Below are positions 1 through 10,942 of a DNA stretch of 64,000 nt, piece by piece. Made by a program: the position numbers and the translations under genes. The stretch is taken from NCBI GenBank assembly GCA_947396885.1, contig OX377202.1:17298001-17362000 (forward strand), in the 5' to 3' direction. The notes below the pieces were generated by a model. It ran no database searches. It had not been told where the DNA came from and saw nothing but the letters and a program-made list of their open reading frames with translations. Origin of the DNA: Heligmosomoides polygyrus polygyrus (Eukaryota > Nematoda > Chromadorea > Rhabditida > Heligmosomidae). Each line of letters opens with the position of its first letter. Position 1 is the stretch's first letter.

Positions 1-297
1 CGACGCATTAGCTCCCTCGAACACCTTCATATAGTCGTCCTGGTAGGTCTACCGCCTCGGGGTGCATCATCTCAGGTTGAAATCTCCAGAAAGAAACTTC
101 TATAATTACCGTTGGACAGTGCTTTATCCATCAATAATCGGTGCCCACACGTCGTTCATTTGCCGGGTTGTTTCAACGGTAGATTGGCCCAGCTTGAAAT
201 TGAAAAAAGTGAAATTGATTCACCCAGTTTGCAAATAAAACAAATTATCGTTCGAAATTGCTTTTTCGACGACTTCAATAAGTATTCGAAGCAACAC

Positions 298-420
298 AAA
301 TTATTCCGTTGGAGCAAAGAATTCCGTATTAGATGTTCTCAGAAAATGCGAAATAAGTTGAACACTGATTCAGTAATAAACTAATGAAAAGCAGTTGTGC
401 AAAAACCACCGGAACTTTCC
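298..420 (+). repeat. Dispersed repeat fragment, family shared with 10524-10942
   Basis: Two blocks of this stretch recur near 10.5 and 10.9 kb: one around gaattccgtatta and one around the aataagttgaa / gcaaaaaccrcc segment. At 10 kb the two blocks are separated by an AT-rich insert, here they are contiguous. The repeat class is not recognised. The flanking 1-297 contains only short open frames without a recognisable domain. Confidence 0.4.
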
Positions 421-1402
421 TACTAATAAGTAGAGACAGAAGACAGAAGAAAGAAGTGAGCTTTCATTTGTGAGCACGACTACAGTGCAAGAGGAAGGAT
501 GTAGAAGGAAGGAAGCAAGGAAAGCAGATGTCCCTCTTGAAATGTAACAACCCCTTGAATGAGAGAAGGATATCTTGGAAAAGAAGGGTTGCCCTGCATA
601 AAAGGAACTTGTGCTGCGGTTTTGCACGAGTCACCAGAGAAATTACTCTGAAGGGACGTCCAAGAACTTCCGAGAATAGGATGCTCAGCTCGACTAGCCA
701 TGAAACCAGAAAGATCAGGTTTCCGGTCAGGAAACCACAGCATTGGCATATCGAATAATGTTAAGCGGTCTTGAACAGTGCTCTGCAGAGAAATGGACGT
801 AGGTGATAAACTTTCCAACCATAGGAAAAGGCGTGGCTTCTAAAAGATTCATTATTTATTGTGGGGGCAATTTTTGAAAAGCTTCACACCGTTCACAGTT
901 TCAGTTTCAGTTTCACACCAGTTTCACAAAAATTTTCTATGTAGAAAAAGATTATTATATTCTTTTTTGAAAGTATAGCTTTTTTGAAGAAACTCGTTCT
1001 ATTATGGATGGTGTTCAGTTTTTAGTGTCAAAAGCGTTAGACTTGTTTAGAAAACCACAAATCACTTTGAATCTTTCACATGCCTAACAGCACGCTATCA
1101 AACAGGATGTCTCGAAAGTTCTTTACCAAACATAAGTTTTTATAACTTCTTTTAACAGTTCTTTTGTAACAAAACTAAAGCAATAAAAAAGCCGTTGTTA
1201 ACAAAGTAATCAAAACAAGTGCTCAACAATTTCCTTTGAATTCACTATATCTTCAGAGAAAGACTTGGAACCTGTTGACGTTGTTCGCACATGGACTCGC
1301 GGAGATTTCTCGAATCATGCCACTGTTAAGTCAGCTTTAGGCGACACTGCTGAATTGTATTGAATTCTTTGGGAGATTTTTTTCTCCAGAATCGACCGTA
1401 AA
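421..1402. other. Anonymous non-coding stretch
   Basis: About 1 kb with short overlapping open frames on both strands (for example near 480-818 minus) that carry no motif I recognise. A short gtttca tandem lies near 897-925. The left flank of the next element ends in its TA target site at 1403-1404. Confidence 0.4.
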
Positions 1403-1404
1403 TA

Positions 1405-2326
1405 CAGGGTGCGGCAAAATTACCCGTGCACCTAAACATTTTAAATTTTTTCGCTTTTTCCGAATTTTTTTTTTTGCTTTACTCGCCTGGGACATGTTTA
1501 CTGAACATTGCGGAATCCATAGGTATCTGAGTACAAAAGGGTTAGTCACCGGCGGATGAAGAAGAGGGGGATGGGGAGATGCAAAAGGTTGCTGCAGTGA
1601 TTCACGGTGGCAGGCGCTGAAGATATCCTCTTTAGCGATGAAACGATTCTCACGTTGAATCCAGTCTTCAACTCCCAAAATGAGAGGAATACTGGGGACT
1701 CTCATGCTGATGCCAAAGGACGACTTCAGGAATGTGCGAAACAGCCTCCCTACATTGTGGTTAGGGAGGAGTCACATCTTCAGAAAAACTCCACTTGTTT
1801 TCGTCGAAGCTGGCGTGAAAATCATCGCAGCGGCTTACAAGGATATCCTGGAAAGAGTTCTCAAGCCGTGGGCCGATTTCCACTTCGGAGAAGCCTACTG
1901 GCGTATTCAACAAAATTCTGCTCCGAAGGTAGTCCAGGACTGGTGCGCCGAGCAACTACCTGACTTCATCACACACGACGAATGGCCCTTCAGTTCTCCG
2001 GACCTTAACCCGATGAATTACTCTGTAAAGGCTATCTTAGAAAAAAAGTTTGCTCTACCAAACACACAAGTTTGGGCTCTGATAAAGAAACGCTTTTGAA
2101 ATCCTGGGACGAAATTGATGAGCCGTACCTGCGTGCAACATGTGAAGCGTTTGTTGAATGTCTGAAAGACTGTGTGGAGGCTGAAGGCGATCATTTTGAA
2201 AACAGTTAGCATGCTTCGAATTTCCATGATTGCAATAGATAAATTTCTCAGTTAGAATTGATGTGCGTAGCTTGATTTCAAGATGCTATTGAATTTTTAG
2301 TGCACGGGTAATTTTGCCGCACCCTG
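1405..2326 (+). mobile_element. Tc1/mariner-superfamily DNA transposon, degenerate
   Basis: The element starts with cagggtgcggcaaaattacc and ends with its reverse complement (…gccgcaccctg). The inverted repeats are about 28 bp and are flanked on both sides by TA (1403-1404 and 2327-2328), the target duplication of this superfamily. Length is 922 bp, somewhat short for an autonomous member. It encloses a broken transposase. A related element with a similar TIR lies at 44312-45197 in the opposite orientation. Confidence 0.85.
1680..2099 (+). pseudogene. Tc1/mariner transposase remnant
   Basis: The open frame of 139 residues keeps the C-terminal half of a DDE transposase: WRIQQNSAP, then WCAEQLPDFI and WPFSSPDLNPMNYSV. 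In the related copy at 44.6 kb the first of these reads QQDSAP, so the second catalytic Asp appears changed to Asn here. The DNA-binding N-terminus is not found in frame. The last residues run out of frame at about 2099, and the C-terminal tail continues in another frame to about 2208 (CEAFVECLKDCVEAEGDHFE). The gene is inactive. Confidence 0.8.
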
Positions 2327-2629
2327 TAGTGGCCATAGTATTCAAATCAGATTAATTTGATGGTCCCAGAATCCACTATACAGCCCCCCTATTACGCTGA
2401 ATATGCCAGTCCACTGCGGTATGAATTCATTGTCTACAAGGTGTGTTTGATTGCTCGCAACTTCAGAATAACCCTCAGGAACTACTGCGAGAGTTTTTAG
2501 AATCAATATTCACGCTCAGGTTGACGAAAACGAAAGGGTGTCCTTCTGGTCAAAAAATTCCAGCAGAGACCAATACCGCATCTGGGAATTGAGCTTTCGG
2601 CGCATTTTAAGCTGCTACATACAGTCTGC

Positions 2630-2783
2630 GGGAGCGTGTAGCGCAGTCGGAGGAGGCGTCGGCTGTCGCGTGCACCTGATACCAGGTTCCTCGTTCGGAT
2701 TTCCCGCCCAGGCCAACCAAACCTTCCATCCGTCCGGGGTCGGTTAATTGGTACCAGACTCGTCTGGGAAGGATAAAGCGCTG
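2630..2783 (+). repeat. tRNA-derived SINE, 5' portion
   Basis: Head of the window's main SINE family. An A-box (gtagcgcagtcgg) begins near 2638, and a B-box-like gttcggatttcc follows near 2692. Then comes the tRNA-unrelated body (ggtaccagactcgtct, ggataaagcgctga). The body breaks off here, and a matching 3' portion resumes at 3041 after about 257 bp. Confidence 0.75.
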
Positions 2784-3040
2784 AATAGCGGCGGTTCTAT
2801 GAAAGAGGCTCCTGCTGTCGTGTGATGGGTTTTCCTCATGAGTGGTGATTCCGAGTGATCTTTCTTCTGGCGATGGAGTGTAAAGATGCATAAATGCGTA
2901 AGGTGCATAAATTATGAGCTTCAAAATTGTAAGCAGCATTAATTCATTAAAAACGGGCTATTCTGCAGCTGCAGAACCCAGTGTGAATTAAGATGCATAG
3001 CAGGAATTGAGAGTTTTTCTGATGGATGTTCCGTGAAATG

Positions 3041-3208
3041 ATACCAGACTCGTCTAGGATAATACACTAGTTATACATCGGCTGGCCACCGCAAGTCATT
3101 GTATGGTCAAATACGCGTTCAAGTCACCTCCACGACATCCTGTAGAAGTGGAATGCGTGGCGCATCCCAAAAGGGATTGACTAACGCCGTCTTTTATCCT
3201 TTTATCCT
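3041..3208 (+). repeat. tRNA-derived SINE, 3' portion
   Basis: Resumes the SINE body with taccagactcgtct, which is also present at 2751-2764, so the two pieces share a 14-base segment. It runs through cggctggccaccgcaagtca to the family's terminal ttttatcct repeats. The shared variant (ctcgtct where other copies have cttgtct) suggests one original copy split by a local duplication or insertion. Confidence 0.7.
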
Positions 3209-3477
3209 GACAGACTGCATCCCTTCTCTTCTATGGATATGGCGGCAGTTACAGCTATTGCCGCTACCATGGACGCTAAATATTTTCTCGTCAGTGAGGG
3301 GCACCTTACGAAGACGGTCACCCGCGTCCTATCGAAGCATCTCCTTGGTTACTTGAAATCACTTCTCCATCCTTTTTTTCGGTGGTAAGCAGATGTGGTC
3401 TAACCATACAACTACTCATGTCGTAACTTTTCCTCACAATTTTCTAGGGTTATTGGAGTTTCTAGAACGGCAAATAC

Positions 3478-3525
3478 AGCTGTGAATTCAGTAGGTAGCT
3501 TCTGCTACCTACTGAATTCACAGCT
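3478..3525. repeat. Perfect 22-bp hairpin with 4-nt loop
   Basis: Positions 3478-3499 are exactly complementary to 3504-3525, with ttct as the loop. The stem contains an EcoRI-type gaattc on each side. Nothing else of known type surrounds it. See findings. Confidence 0.9.
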
Positions 3526-4149
3526 CTGAACTCGCTCATACCTCTTTAAGGTAGTGGATGCAAAAATTCAATATCGGAATCGGAATTTCGGCGAGAACTC
3601 CAAAATACACAATAGCTTCTCAAAAGTTTACGAAAAAACCTTGTCGGGAAACTGGAGCGGCATATAAGCGTTTTTTGGGACACCTTATATATAGGCTCGT
3701 TTTACTAAACGTGAATCATTCTATAGCATGCTCCTGTTGATCTGCTCCTTCTTTCCGGTTATTATGTCCACAATGTTTTCAAAATAGAGTGTGTAGTGAC
3801 TGCATAGTTTAGACATCAGTATTGCGCTAAATATAGCTTCCATGAAAATGCATAGGAATTACAGAATAACTGACATCAGGTGTTTGGATCAACATAGAGC
3901 ACTTCTCCAACGTCATAGCTTGAGCGCTCCTGCAGTGTTAGTGAGAGCAAATTGTTCAAAAACAAACATAAGCGGTTTCTAGCTGCTCAACGGGCATGCG
4001 GAGGACAGTAGATAGCGAGAATACGCGCAAGGAACTTCGCGAATTTCGAAAATATTGAACCGGAAGTACAAGGAAGAACTCGATGTAGCGCAGTTGAGGA
4101 AACGGCCTGCTGAAGCGGTTTTGATTAGTCCACTTCAAACGATCATAAC

Positions 4150-4445
4150 TTTCTTCATACTCAGCAGATTCTGTCCAAATTATCACCATTCGAATCGCCA
4201 TGCCTCTTCCAACGCAACGCTTGTTGAATAGTTCCATTAGAGAAAACTAGGTAATCGAGATGCGATAATTTCTAGAAACGCTGTTGCCTGGTCCTGAATT
4301 GGGAAGGTTCTATCAAGTTCTATCTTTATCCCACCAAGCGCTAAAAGTGCTTAAAAAGGCGGTACATGGTTGGCTCAAGGTCTGGTGAGTATGGCGGGTA
4401 AGGCAGGACTTCCAATCCCAGTTCGTTTGATTTTCGCATTTCTTT
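4150..4445 (-). pseudogene. Mariner transposase C-terminal relic
   Basis: Read on the minus strand from 4436, the sequence encodes GLEVLPYPPYSPDLEPTMYR, the region around the third catalytic Asp of mariner transposases (normally PHPPYSPDLAPTDYH). A stop follows at LFKHF. Further down, ATAFLEIIASRLPSF resembles the family's C-terminal tail. No terminal inverted repeat was found, so this is an old fragment. Confidence 0.7.
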
Positions 4446-4499
4446 GCTATCTTAATCTAATTTTACGTTACCAAATCAGGCCTTTTCTAATATACCATT

Positions 4500-5525
4500 T
4501 CTAGTTGAAATTCAACGTTATCCAAACCAATTTCAACGCTGTTCAAAACGAATTCAACGTTCTTCTGGAATCTTCCTCCGTATCATATAAACAAACCCCT
4601 CCACTCTTCCTTGTAATTGGGCGATATGCCAAGTTTGCAGACAACATGAGCAACGATCAGCAAGACGTTCCACAAAGTCAGCGACACGGCCGATGCAGTC
4701 GAGTGTCTCGAAATCAGAAGGAGTCAAGCTGGTGTTCGTCGACGGAAGGATCACACACGAAGCTGCTCAGATTGCAGGTGTCATAGAGAACACTGCACGA
4801 AGCATTATCAACTCGTACGAACGAGAAGGCGAAAGAGTTGAGCGCACTAGCGGAGGTAATGGTTTGACTTCGCACCCAGACACTCATTGTTTCAGCACTC
4901 AGTTTTCAATCTATGGGTAGCAACGAAAAAAAAGCTTATTGCTGAGACTTGCTTCTCATCGAAGAGATTATCGAGCGACATCCATTTCTCAATGATGAAA
5001 AAACTCGACGTCTGTATCAGGTTCTTCGACGCTTTTTCAACGTTCTAACGAAGCTCCATATCACACTTAGAAAAGGCCTTGGCAGATCTACATCACATCT
5101 CAAAACGCCTTTTTATGCCTAAAAAAGGACTGACTTTCACTTGCTCATTCTGATATTTTGAATAGTTATTGCTGTGATGTTATTTGTATTATGTATTGCT
5201 TATCGTATTTTTGTATCACTTGTAGTTTATCGTTCAATTTGCTTATTTTGTGCTTGCATCGCATTACTACTGGAGTACGGCTTAACTTGCTAGTTGTTTC
5301 TAATTTTTTCGTTGCATAGCATTTTTTTGCAAGCAGAAATTTTTTGAAAAGAAGTAAACATTGAAACGTACAACTTGCAAAGAAGATGTGTAGTTTGATT
5401 CGGAAGTCGTTGAATTTGTTTTGAAAAACGTTGAATTTATTTTGAACAAGTTGAATTTGGTTTGGACAACGTTGAATTCGTATTGAACAACGTTGAAAAA
5501 CTGCTGCTGCGTTAAAAACTGCTCC
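4500..5525. mobile_element. Non-autonomous DNA element with repetitive inverted ends
   Basis: Both ends are built from a repeated 18-21-base unit of the form ttcaacgttgtccaaaccaa. At 4505-4570 it reads on the plus strand, at about 5400-5515 on the minus strand, with at least three and five units. The arms are therefore inverted relative to each other, as in DNA transposons with subterminal repeats. The interior carries an HTH remnant (4693-4870). Exact termini and target duplication are not resolved. Confidence 0.5.
4693..4920 (+). pseudogene. Helix-turn-helix transposase N-terminus remnant
   Basis: The 75-residue frame contains GRITHEAAQIAGVIENTARS followed by IINSYEREGERVERTSGGN. This has the pattern of the HTH plus linker of IS630/Tc1-type transposases: hydrophobic helix, Ala-x-x-hydrophobic-Gly turn, recognition helix, then an arginine/glycine-rich GGN linker. 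No DDE catalytic part follows in any frame before the right arm of the enclosing element. I infer it is a remnant of the autonomous partner. Confidence 0.5.
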
Positions 5526-6168
5526 ACTGAAAATTGTATATATGTTCTTCTTTCGAAATGATTACTTTAACTCAATGTCCTTGTATTTCTGTTTGAAAGT
5601 GATCCAATGAGGGCTTGTTTGGAGGAAGTCAAGTGAGTCCATACGTTTGACATTGCAGAAGAAAAAGGTTGTTCCGAAATAGCGTAATATTAGTTTTCGA
5701 TAAACCTCAGCATACTGAATTTGTGACCCAAAATGTCGTCAATCCTAAGTCGCAATTACCCACCCTCTACTATTCTACACTCTATTACTGAAAACTGTTG
5801 AAAAGTTCCCTTGTTGAAGGGACATGAATTAGCGACACTGAAGAATAAATTTTATGCGTTGCCTGCGTGTGAAATCGAACTCCTTGTCTCCTTGTTCCTT
5901 CTTCTTGTTTCCTGTTCTGTAGTACCTCCGTGACCGTATGAGCGTATAAGTAAATAATCATTAAATGAAGAATTTCGCAGTATGACAGACATCGAAAATC
6001 TCTTCAGAATTTCAAATCGTCCAGGTTCAAACCCTTCGATTCTAAAGTGGAAATTCAATGCGGACTCAGCATTGCTTTGCGACACCAACTGAACGTTATA
6101 TCGATCAAATTTGTTGCATTTCAGAATCAACTAATAGGTACAATGTGCCCTCTAGAATGCAAAAGATC
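5526..6168. other. Anonymous non-coding stretch
   Basis: No recognisable coding or repeat signal apart from short chance frames. The right end (6161-6168) holds the Pol III terminator of the tRNA gene. Confidence 0.35.
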
Positions 6169-6250
6169 CGATCAGGATGAGATTCGAACTCACGCGGGGA
6201 AACCCCAATGGATTAGCAGTCCATCGCCTTAACCACTCGGCCACCTGATC
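6169..6250 (-). tRNA. tRNA-Ser(GCU)
   Basis: The minus strand reads as an 82-nt class II tRNA. The acceptor stem is GATCAGG paired with CCTGATC, with discriminator G. The A box is TGGCCGAGTGG. The anticodon stem-loop is GGACTGCTAATCC, with anticodon GCT at 6215-6217. A long variable arm (ttggggtttccccgc) is typical of serine tRNAs. The T arm, with B box GTTCGAATCTC, closes the fold. TTTT follows four bases downstream (6161-6164), a Pol III terminator. There is no intron. All stems pair, so the gene looks functional; it decodes AGC/AGU serine codons. Confidence 0.93.
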
Positions 6251-7340
6251 ACCATGCGTTGCTCGGCGATAATGCTAATCAAATGCAACAGTTTTACGCA
6301 GAATCGGTATATTGAAGTGTAAAAAACTGAAATGCTCTTTGGATGACTTCGTGGAAGTCATGTGAAGACAAATACGCCCTTCATTACGCCTTCATCAAGC
6401 ATTTATGAAATCAGATGGACACGAAACTCTTAAGGGAATGCATGAAACCTTCAACTATAACATGAGAAAACTGAAAGTTTCTTTCCTTAGAGGTTTAATT
6501 TTTATTCCATTTGAACTTAAAGGTTCTGGAATTCGTAGAGGAAAATCAACCTGTGGAAATGAATGAGAAGTTTGAATGAACAGATGTGATGGAGAACGAT
6601 GATTAATTATGGCGTACTGAACGTCTACAACAGCGGTAGTATAATAGTACGGCTTCCCCAGAAAACCGAGTGGTGGGTTCAGTGACATGCCAGAAGAACA
6701 GCAAGAGGCGATCTGATGAGTGCATCGCCAAGGCTTGCAAAGGAACCGCAAAACGACACTTATTTGACAGGCAAAGGGCAAAATAGTGGCCTGAAGAGCT
6801 CAGCTAGCAGTTAAGTAGACGGGACTGAAAAAGTATAGAGATGGACTTAACCAGATGATGTGAGGTGCTCTACGCATTCCGAAACAGTTCGAGTGAATCC
6901 TTAACTCGCACTATCTGCGCGATTTTTAGAATTTTACATTTTCCACGTCAGTCCGAAACAATTATGGAACCCTGATGGTCAGACATGGAACGTTAGGTTG
7001 CGGAAACAGCTGAAGGTTCTGCTCATGTGCAAATTCTTCTGACTGCGCCACATGCCCCTTGGCGAGCACATGTTAACGGAACCTTTTAGCTGTCCTAATA
7101 GAAAAGCCAGGCGGAAGTCGGAAGTCAACTGCTTTTGGGATGTTGGCGCTTGTGTTATCCTAGCGGAAATTTGAGGTCTCGACTCCACATAACTTTTACA
7201 TTTGCTAGCTACGCCATGTATTCCTTTCTAGAATGACTTCCGCTGAACAACGAAACAAGAGTGGATCCATGTCCGACTGTCGCTGAATCTTGGCATGCCG
7301 TTTAACAGTGGGGTAGGATGTCGTGAAGCTGTTGAGCCAA
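6251..7340. other. Anonymous stretch between tRNA and inverted repeat
   Basis: No coding domain seen. Near 7343-7410 lies a short block with cctacgtttcggcgtaacca and a following ttcttcggagcctgg. A diverged inverse-related block occurs near 47431-47490. Such blocks occur in many invertebrate repeats; the class is not determined. Confidence 0.35.
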
Positions 7341-7471
7341 GATTGTTATCGAAGCTTTATTCGGCCTACGTTTCGGCGTAACCACCTTCTTCGGAGCCTG
7401 GAAAAGTCAAAAAGAGTTTGAGAAGTTACTCGTACAAGGATCATTTCAAGCTACAGGAGTCTCAAGAACTA

Positions 7472-9010
7472 ACGAGGAAGGTCAAAGAGGTCACCGTGGG
7501 GTTTCTCAAAGCGACCCATATAGGGTTGTAGGGCGTTGTCTGGGAAGCACCATAGTGGTTTCCAAATTTCCTGCGGACCTCTGGGTAGGTCAAAAATGGC
7601 AAAAACTGTACCGCTTCAGTGCGGGCTGATAACGCAAAACTGACGCCTGGAATACCCTTGTCGCGCCCACAAATAGTCCTGCAACAGGTTTGGAGCTTCA
7701 ATCACTGCTAGAACCTAGGAATTGATTAATTCCTAATTGAAGCGAGACGGCGCATTCACGGGAGGCGCGCGCCACTAGCGCGACAGCGACTTGGTGGCCG
7801 AGTGGTTAGCGTGGCGTTGCGGGGGAATGTCGAGGGTTCTATTCCGGCGGTGTGGTTTTTGCATTGATTGCTTGACATCTTTGGTTTTGCCACCGTAAAG
7901 TGCTTTTCTACCACGACTAGGTGTCATATTCGATTTCCAACCCTGATTTCAACCTTCTGTGATACATTGCTGCCACTATAAGAAGGTTTGGTGCCGACCA
8001 GTGACCGCATTGAGGAAACGATCCACTAGCCTCCTGGATAATCCATCATCCGGCGAACTCATGAACATGTGCTCCACTTCCGTCCGGATTTCAATTGCTT
8101 CTCAGGAGTCAATACTTTGAAGGTAATCATGAATCGCTTCGGACCAGCTCACTCGATGTTTGAATTTTTAAGGCAATTTTCAAGGCACCCGTCCTTGCAG
8201 GTGGTCAGCCAGACGTATAGGTAATTCTGCGCTCCGGTTTTCGAAGGTGCTTTGCGTACGCGTGGGTGGCAGCTGGATATGTGGACACGCATCCCCCGCA
8301 CTTCTCTACACCGACAGACTACGCCTTCGATGAAGCGCCTGTCGACACGTCCTGGCAGGAAGCTTTCGGCTGCCGTCCTTGGCATTTATCCGCTGCCGCT
8401 GGTGTCAGAAGCTGCTTTGCTTCGCGTGTTTTATAGAACGTTACCAGAACTGTTAAGCAGTTTATTGCATATTAATTAGCGTGACTTGTGTTTTGAAGTA
8501 AAATCGTATCACAGAAGGTTGAAATCAGGGTTGGAAATCGAATATGACACCTAGTGGTGACATAAAAGCACTTACGGTGGCAAAAACGCAAGATGTGGGC
8601 CCAGCAATGCAGAAACCACGCCGCCGGAATCGAACCGTCGACTTCCCCCCCCCCCCCGCAAGTCCGCCACGCTAACCACTCCGCCATCCTGTCGCTGTGA
8701 CCCTAGTGGCGCGCGCCTCCCGTGAATGCGCCGTCTCGCTTCAATTAGGAATTAATCAATTTCTAGGTTCTAGCAATGATTGAAGCTCCAAACCTTTTGC
8801 AGGACTATTTGTGGGCAAGACAAGGGTATTTCAGGCGTCAGTTTTGCGTTATCGGCCCGCACTGAAGCGGTACAGTTTTTTGTCATTTTTGACCTACCCA
8901 GAGGTCCGCAGAAAATTTGGAAACCACTATGGTGCTTCCCAGACAACGCCCTACAACCCTATATGGGTCGCTTTGAGAAACTCCACGGTGACCTCTTTGA
9001 CCTTCCTCGT
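7472..9010. mobile_element. Large inverted repeat (fold-back type) with inward-facing tRNA-like promoters
   Basis: The left arm 7472-7965 is nearly complementary to the right arm 8506-9010, leaving a 540-bp spacer. Arms begin and end with acgaggaaggtcaaagaggt and its complement. Each arm contains an A box and B box of tRNA type: left arm tggccgagtgg at 7795-7805 and ggttctattcc at 7835-7845; right arm, on the minus strand, TGGCGGAGTGG at 8677-8687 and GGTTCGATTCC at 8626-8636. Both promoters point to the spacer. The spacer shows no recognised coding domain. A diverged third copy of the outer arm lies at 17930-18165. Confidence 0.8.
7784..7850 (+). repeat. tRNA-like (SINE head) sequence in left arm
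   Basis: Contains the two Pol III internal promoter boxes at tRNA-like spacing and a long variable-arm-like G tract. No closed acceptor stem forms with the outer bases, and the anticodon arm is disrupted. It is therefore a tRNA-derived promoter rather than a tRNA gene. Its mirror copy in the right arm (about 8617-8696, minus) has a consensus B box and a 14-base C run where the left arm has ggggg. Confidence 0.6.
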
Positions 9011-9202
9011 AAGGAGAGAATGAAACGAATAGGGAGTAAGGCAACCCGACTGACCTTATGGAAACAGCCGAAAGGCTGGATGGTCACCCTCGGATGGAGG
9101 ACGATTGGGTGAATGAACTCTCATTTCGGGTCAGCCCCTCAGCGGCTCTTCGGCTGGCGCCCTCCAGGGTCAAGCTCACAGAGGTCGGCAAATAGGGCCA
9201 GC

Positions 9203-9374
9203 TCCTGGGCCGGATTCAGCAACAATTAATCTCGTGGGTATGCGGGGTATAAGGGGAAGAGATAAGACAGGAGTCAGGTAGAGATAATGCAAGAGTCAGA
9301 GATGCAGGCTTCGTCGTGGGTATCTCTACCCCCTATACCCACGGGTTAGTCGCCGATGAATCCGGCTCCTGGGT
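9203..9374 (+). mobile_element. MITE-like repeat, copy 1 (with 49078-49244)
   Basis: About 170 bp sharing long blocks with 49078-49244: ccggattcagcaacaattaa at the left, the internal cgtgggtatgcggggtataa and aagagtcag blocks, and gatgaatccggctcctg at the right. The ends form an imperfect inverted repeat (ccggattca / tgaatccgg). Inner cgtgggtat… and …atacccacg also pair. No coding capacity. The class is undetermined. Confidence 0.7.
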
Positions 9375-10181
9375 TACGGCCACCCGTTCCTCTCTCCTAT
9401 GGATCGCGGGATTCTTGAACGCAATCCACAACGCCTCCAGGGTTTTGCGCGCCGCGATATCGAACTCATGCGCTAGAGTGGATCCCTTCTATTTTTCGCA
9501 GTTTTTTATTCAAAACTAATCTCGTAATTTTTAAATTCTTAAATTCTATTAAATTAAAAATTAAATTCTAACTAAATCATACTTTTATTTTTATGCCGAC
9601 TAGTTTTGTATGCGCCTACTTCGCTGAGCGTTTTTTAATGTATTTGTTAATTAATGTACTTCGTTTCCATCTTGTTATCTAGGTATATCATCTCAAATGC
9701 GGTTGGTCCTTTTCAGTTCCTATGGAAGCACCGTTGTGAAGTAACTCAGTGTAGCAATTGCTCGCATTGGTACGACCGGATGTAGGGCCGGATTCCTGGG
9801 TGTTTCATCTTCGTCAAGGATGCTCGAAAGTGACCTCCAGACTCATTGGAAGTCACACCATAGTTACACTGAATGTTAGCGCCAGCATTTTTGATGCCGA
9901 TATAAATTTTTATTAATTTTAATCAACCTTGTTTAAAATAATTTGACATAATATTACGCTTCGCTCCTCGTTTTTTGAATTTCTTCGGTCTTTTTTAGTC
10001 ACTGAGTGTTCTGAATAATCTGCAGAGACATTACTTACATTCTCTTGCAGTTCATAGTGTTGCCCAAGGTGACTCACGATTTCGTTGGTGTTGTTTCTTT
10101 TAAGCTAAGCATTGTATTTGATTGTTACTATGCTTTCCTTGTTTGGTTGGTTTCTGTAGCGCAGTTTAAGTGCAGCAATAA

Positions 10182-10200
10182 ATAAATAAATAAATAAATA
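10182..10200 (+). repeat. (aaat)n microsatellite
   Basis: Short aaataaataaataaata tract, of the kind found at 3' tails of LINE/SINE copies. Similar tracts are at about 10850-10880, 14443-14460, 44055-44072, 58280-58323 and 58588-58602. Confidence 0.7.
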
Positions 10201-10299
10201 TGGGAGATCTGGTAAGATTTGAACACTTGTAAAGGGAAATCGATATTCAGACATATAAAGGATTGTAAGGATATCGCGAAGATTGCGTTGAATCAGACT

Positions 10300-10372
10300 A
10301 CACCAGTGGTGCAAAGGTATAAGCATACTCGTGAGATAAAGGAAGGTTGTGGGTTCAAGTCCTGGCGCAGCA
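10300..10372 (+). repeat. tRNA-derived SINE head (second family)
   Basis: A-box-like tggtgcaaagg at 10307-10317 and a consensus B box ggttcaagtcc at 10352-10362, at tRNA spacing. The sequence does not fold into a complete tRNA. It differs from the main SINE family. A downstream body may run to about 10560, where the 298-420 repeat begins. Confidence 0.55.
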
Positions 10373-10523
10373 GTTTTAATCGCCAGCAATCTTGGCACAG
10401 CTGCTTTGCACGGTCCTTTCTCCAACACTATTCGACCCCCACACATGGCTGGTTTCCCGAGTAGTGTCGACGGCGGATTGACTCGTGAAACGCAATCATT
10501 TAGCATAGGTGAAGCATGCATTA

Positions 10524-10942
10524 TTCCGTCAGATAGAGCAAGAATTCCGTATTAAGCGTTATATAAAAATGCAAAATAAATTTTTTTTTAAAAATCAGAA
10601 AAATAAGAAATTAAAAATAAAATAAAATAATAACAAAAAATTAGAAATCAGAAGTTTAAGGGAGTTCTATCATATTTCGTGCACAACTAAGGAAGTCTTA
10701 GGTCTATCCTTGCATGGTTTCAAGAAGCTGCTTTTCGTGTACATTGAGTGCCTTCAATTGTATTTGCTTGCTTTCGATTGAGTTTGTGGGTTTTTTTTTT
10801 ACTCTAACATTGTATCTTTACGTGTGGCTTTAGTCTACGTTACGAATAAATAAAATAAATAAATAAAATAAAATAAGTTGAATACTTATTCACTAATGAA
10901 CGAACGAACGCGGCTGCACAAAAACCGCCAAACGTTTCCGGC
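10524..10942 (+). repeat. Dispersed repeat (family of 298-420) interrupted by AT-rich insert
   Basis: Blocks matching 298-420 are at about 10524-10577 and 10866-10942. Between them sit about 290 bp starting with poly(T/A) tracts and ending in (aaata)n. That pattern suggests a retrotransposed insert with a simple tail. No coding domain seen in the insert. Confidence 0.4.

Noticed and set aside
5300..5527. Frame with FNVVQ-type repeats as a repetitive protein
   Set aside because: It is the translated right arm of the repeat-ended DNA element; the plus-strand left arm gives the same pattern.
7784..7850. Functional tRNA gene in the left arm
   Set aside because: Promoter boxes are present, but acceptor and anticodon stems do not pair and no clear anticodon loop is formed.
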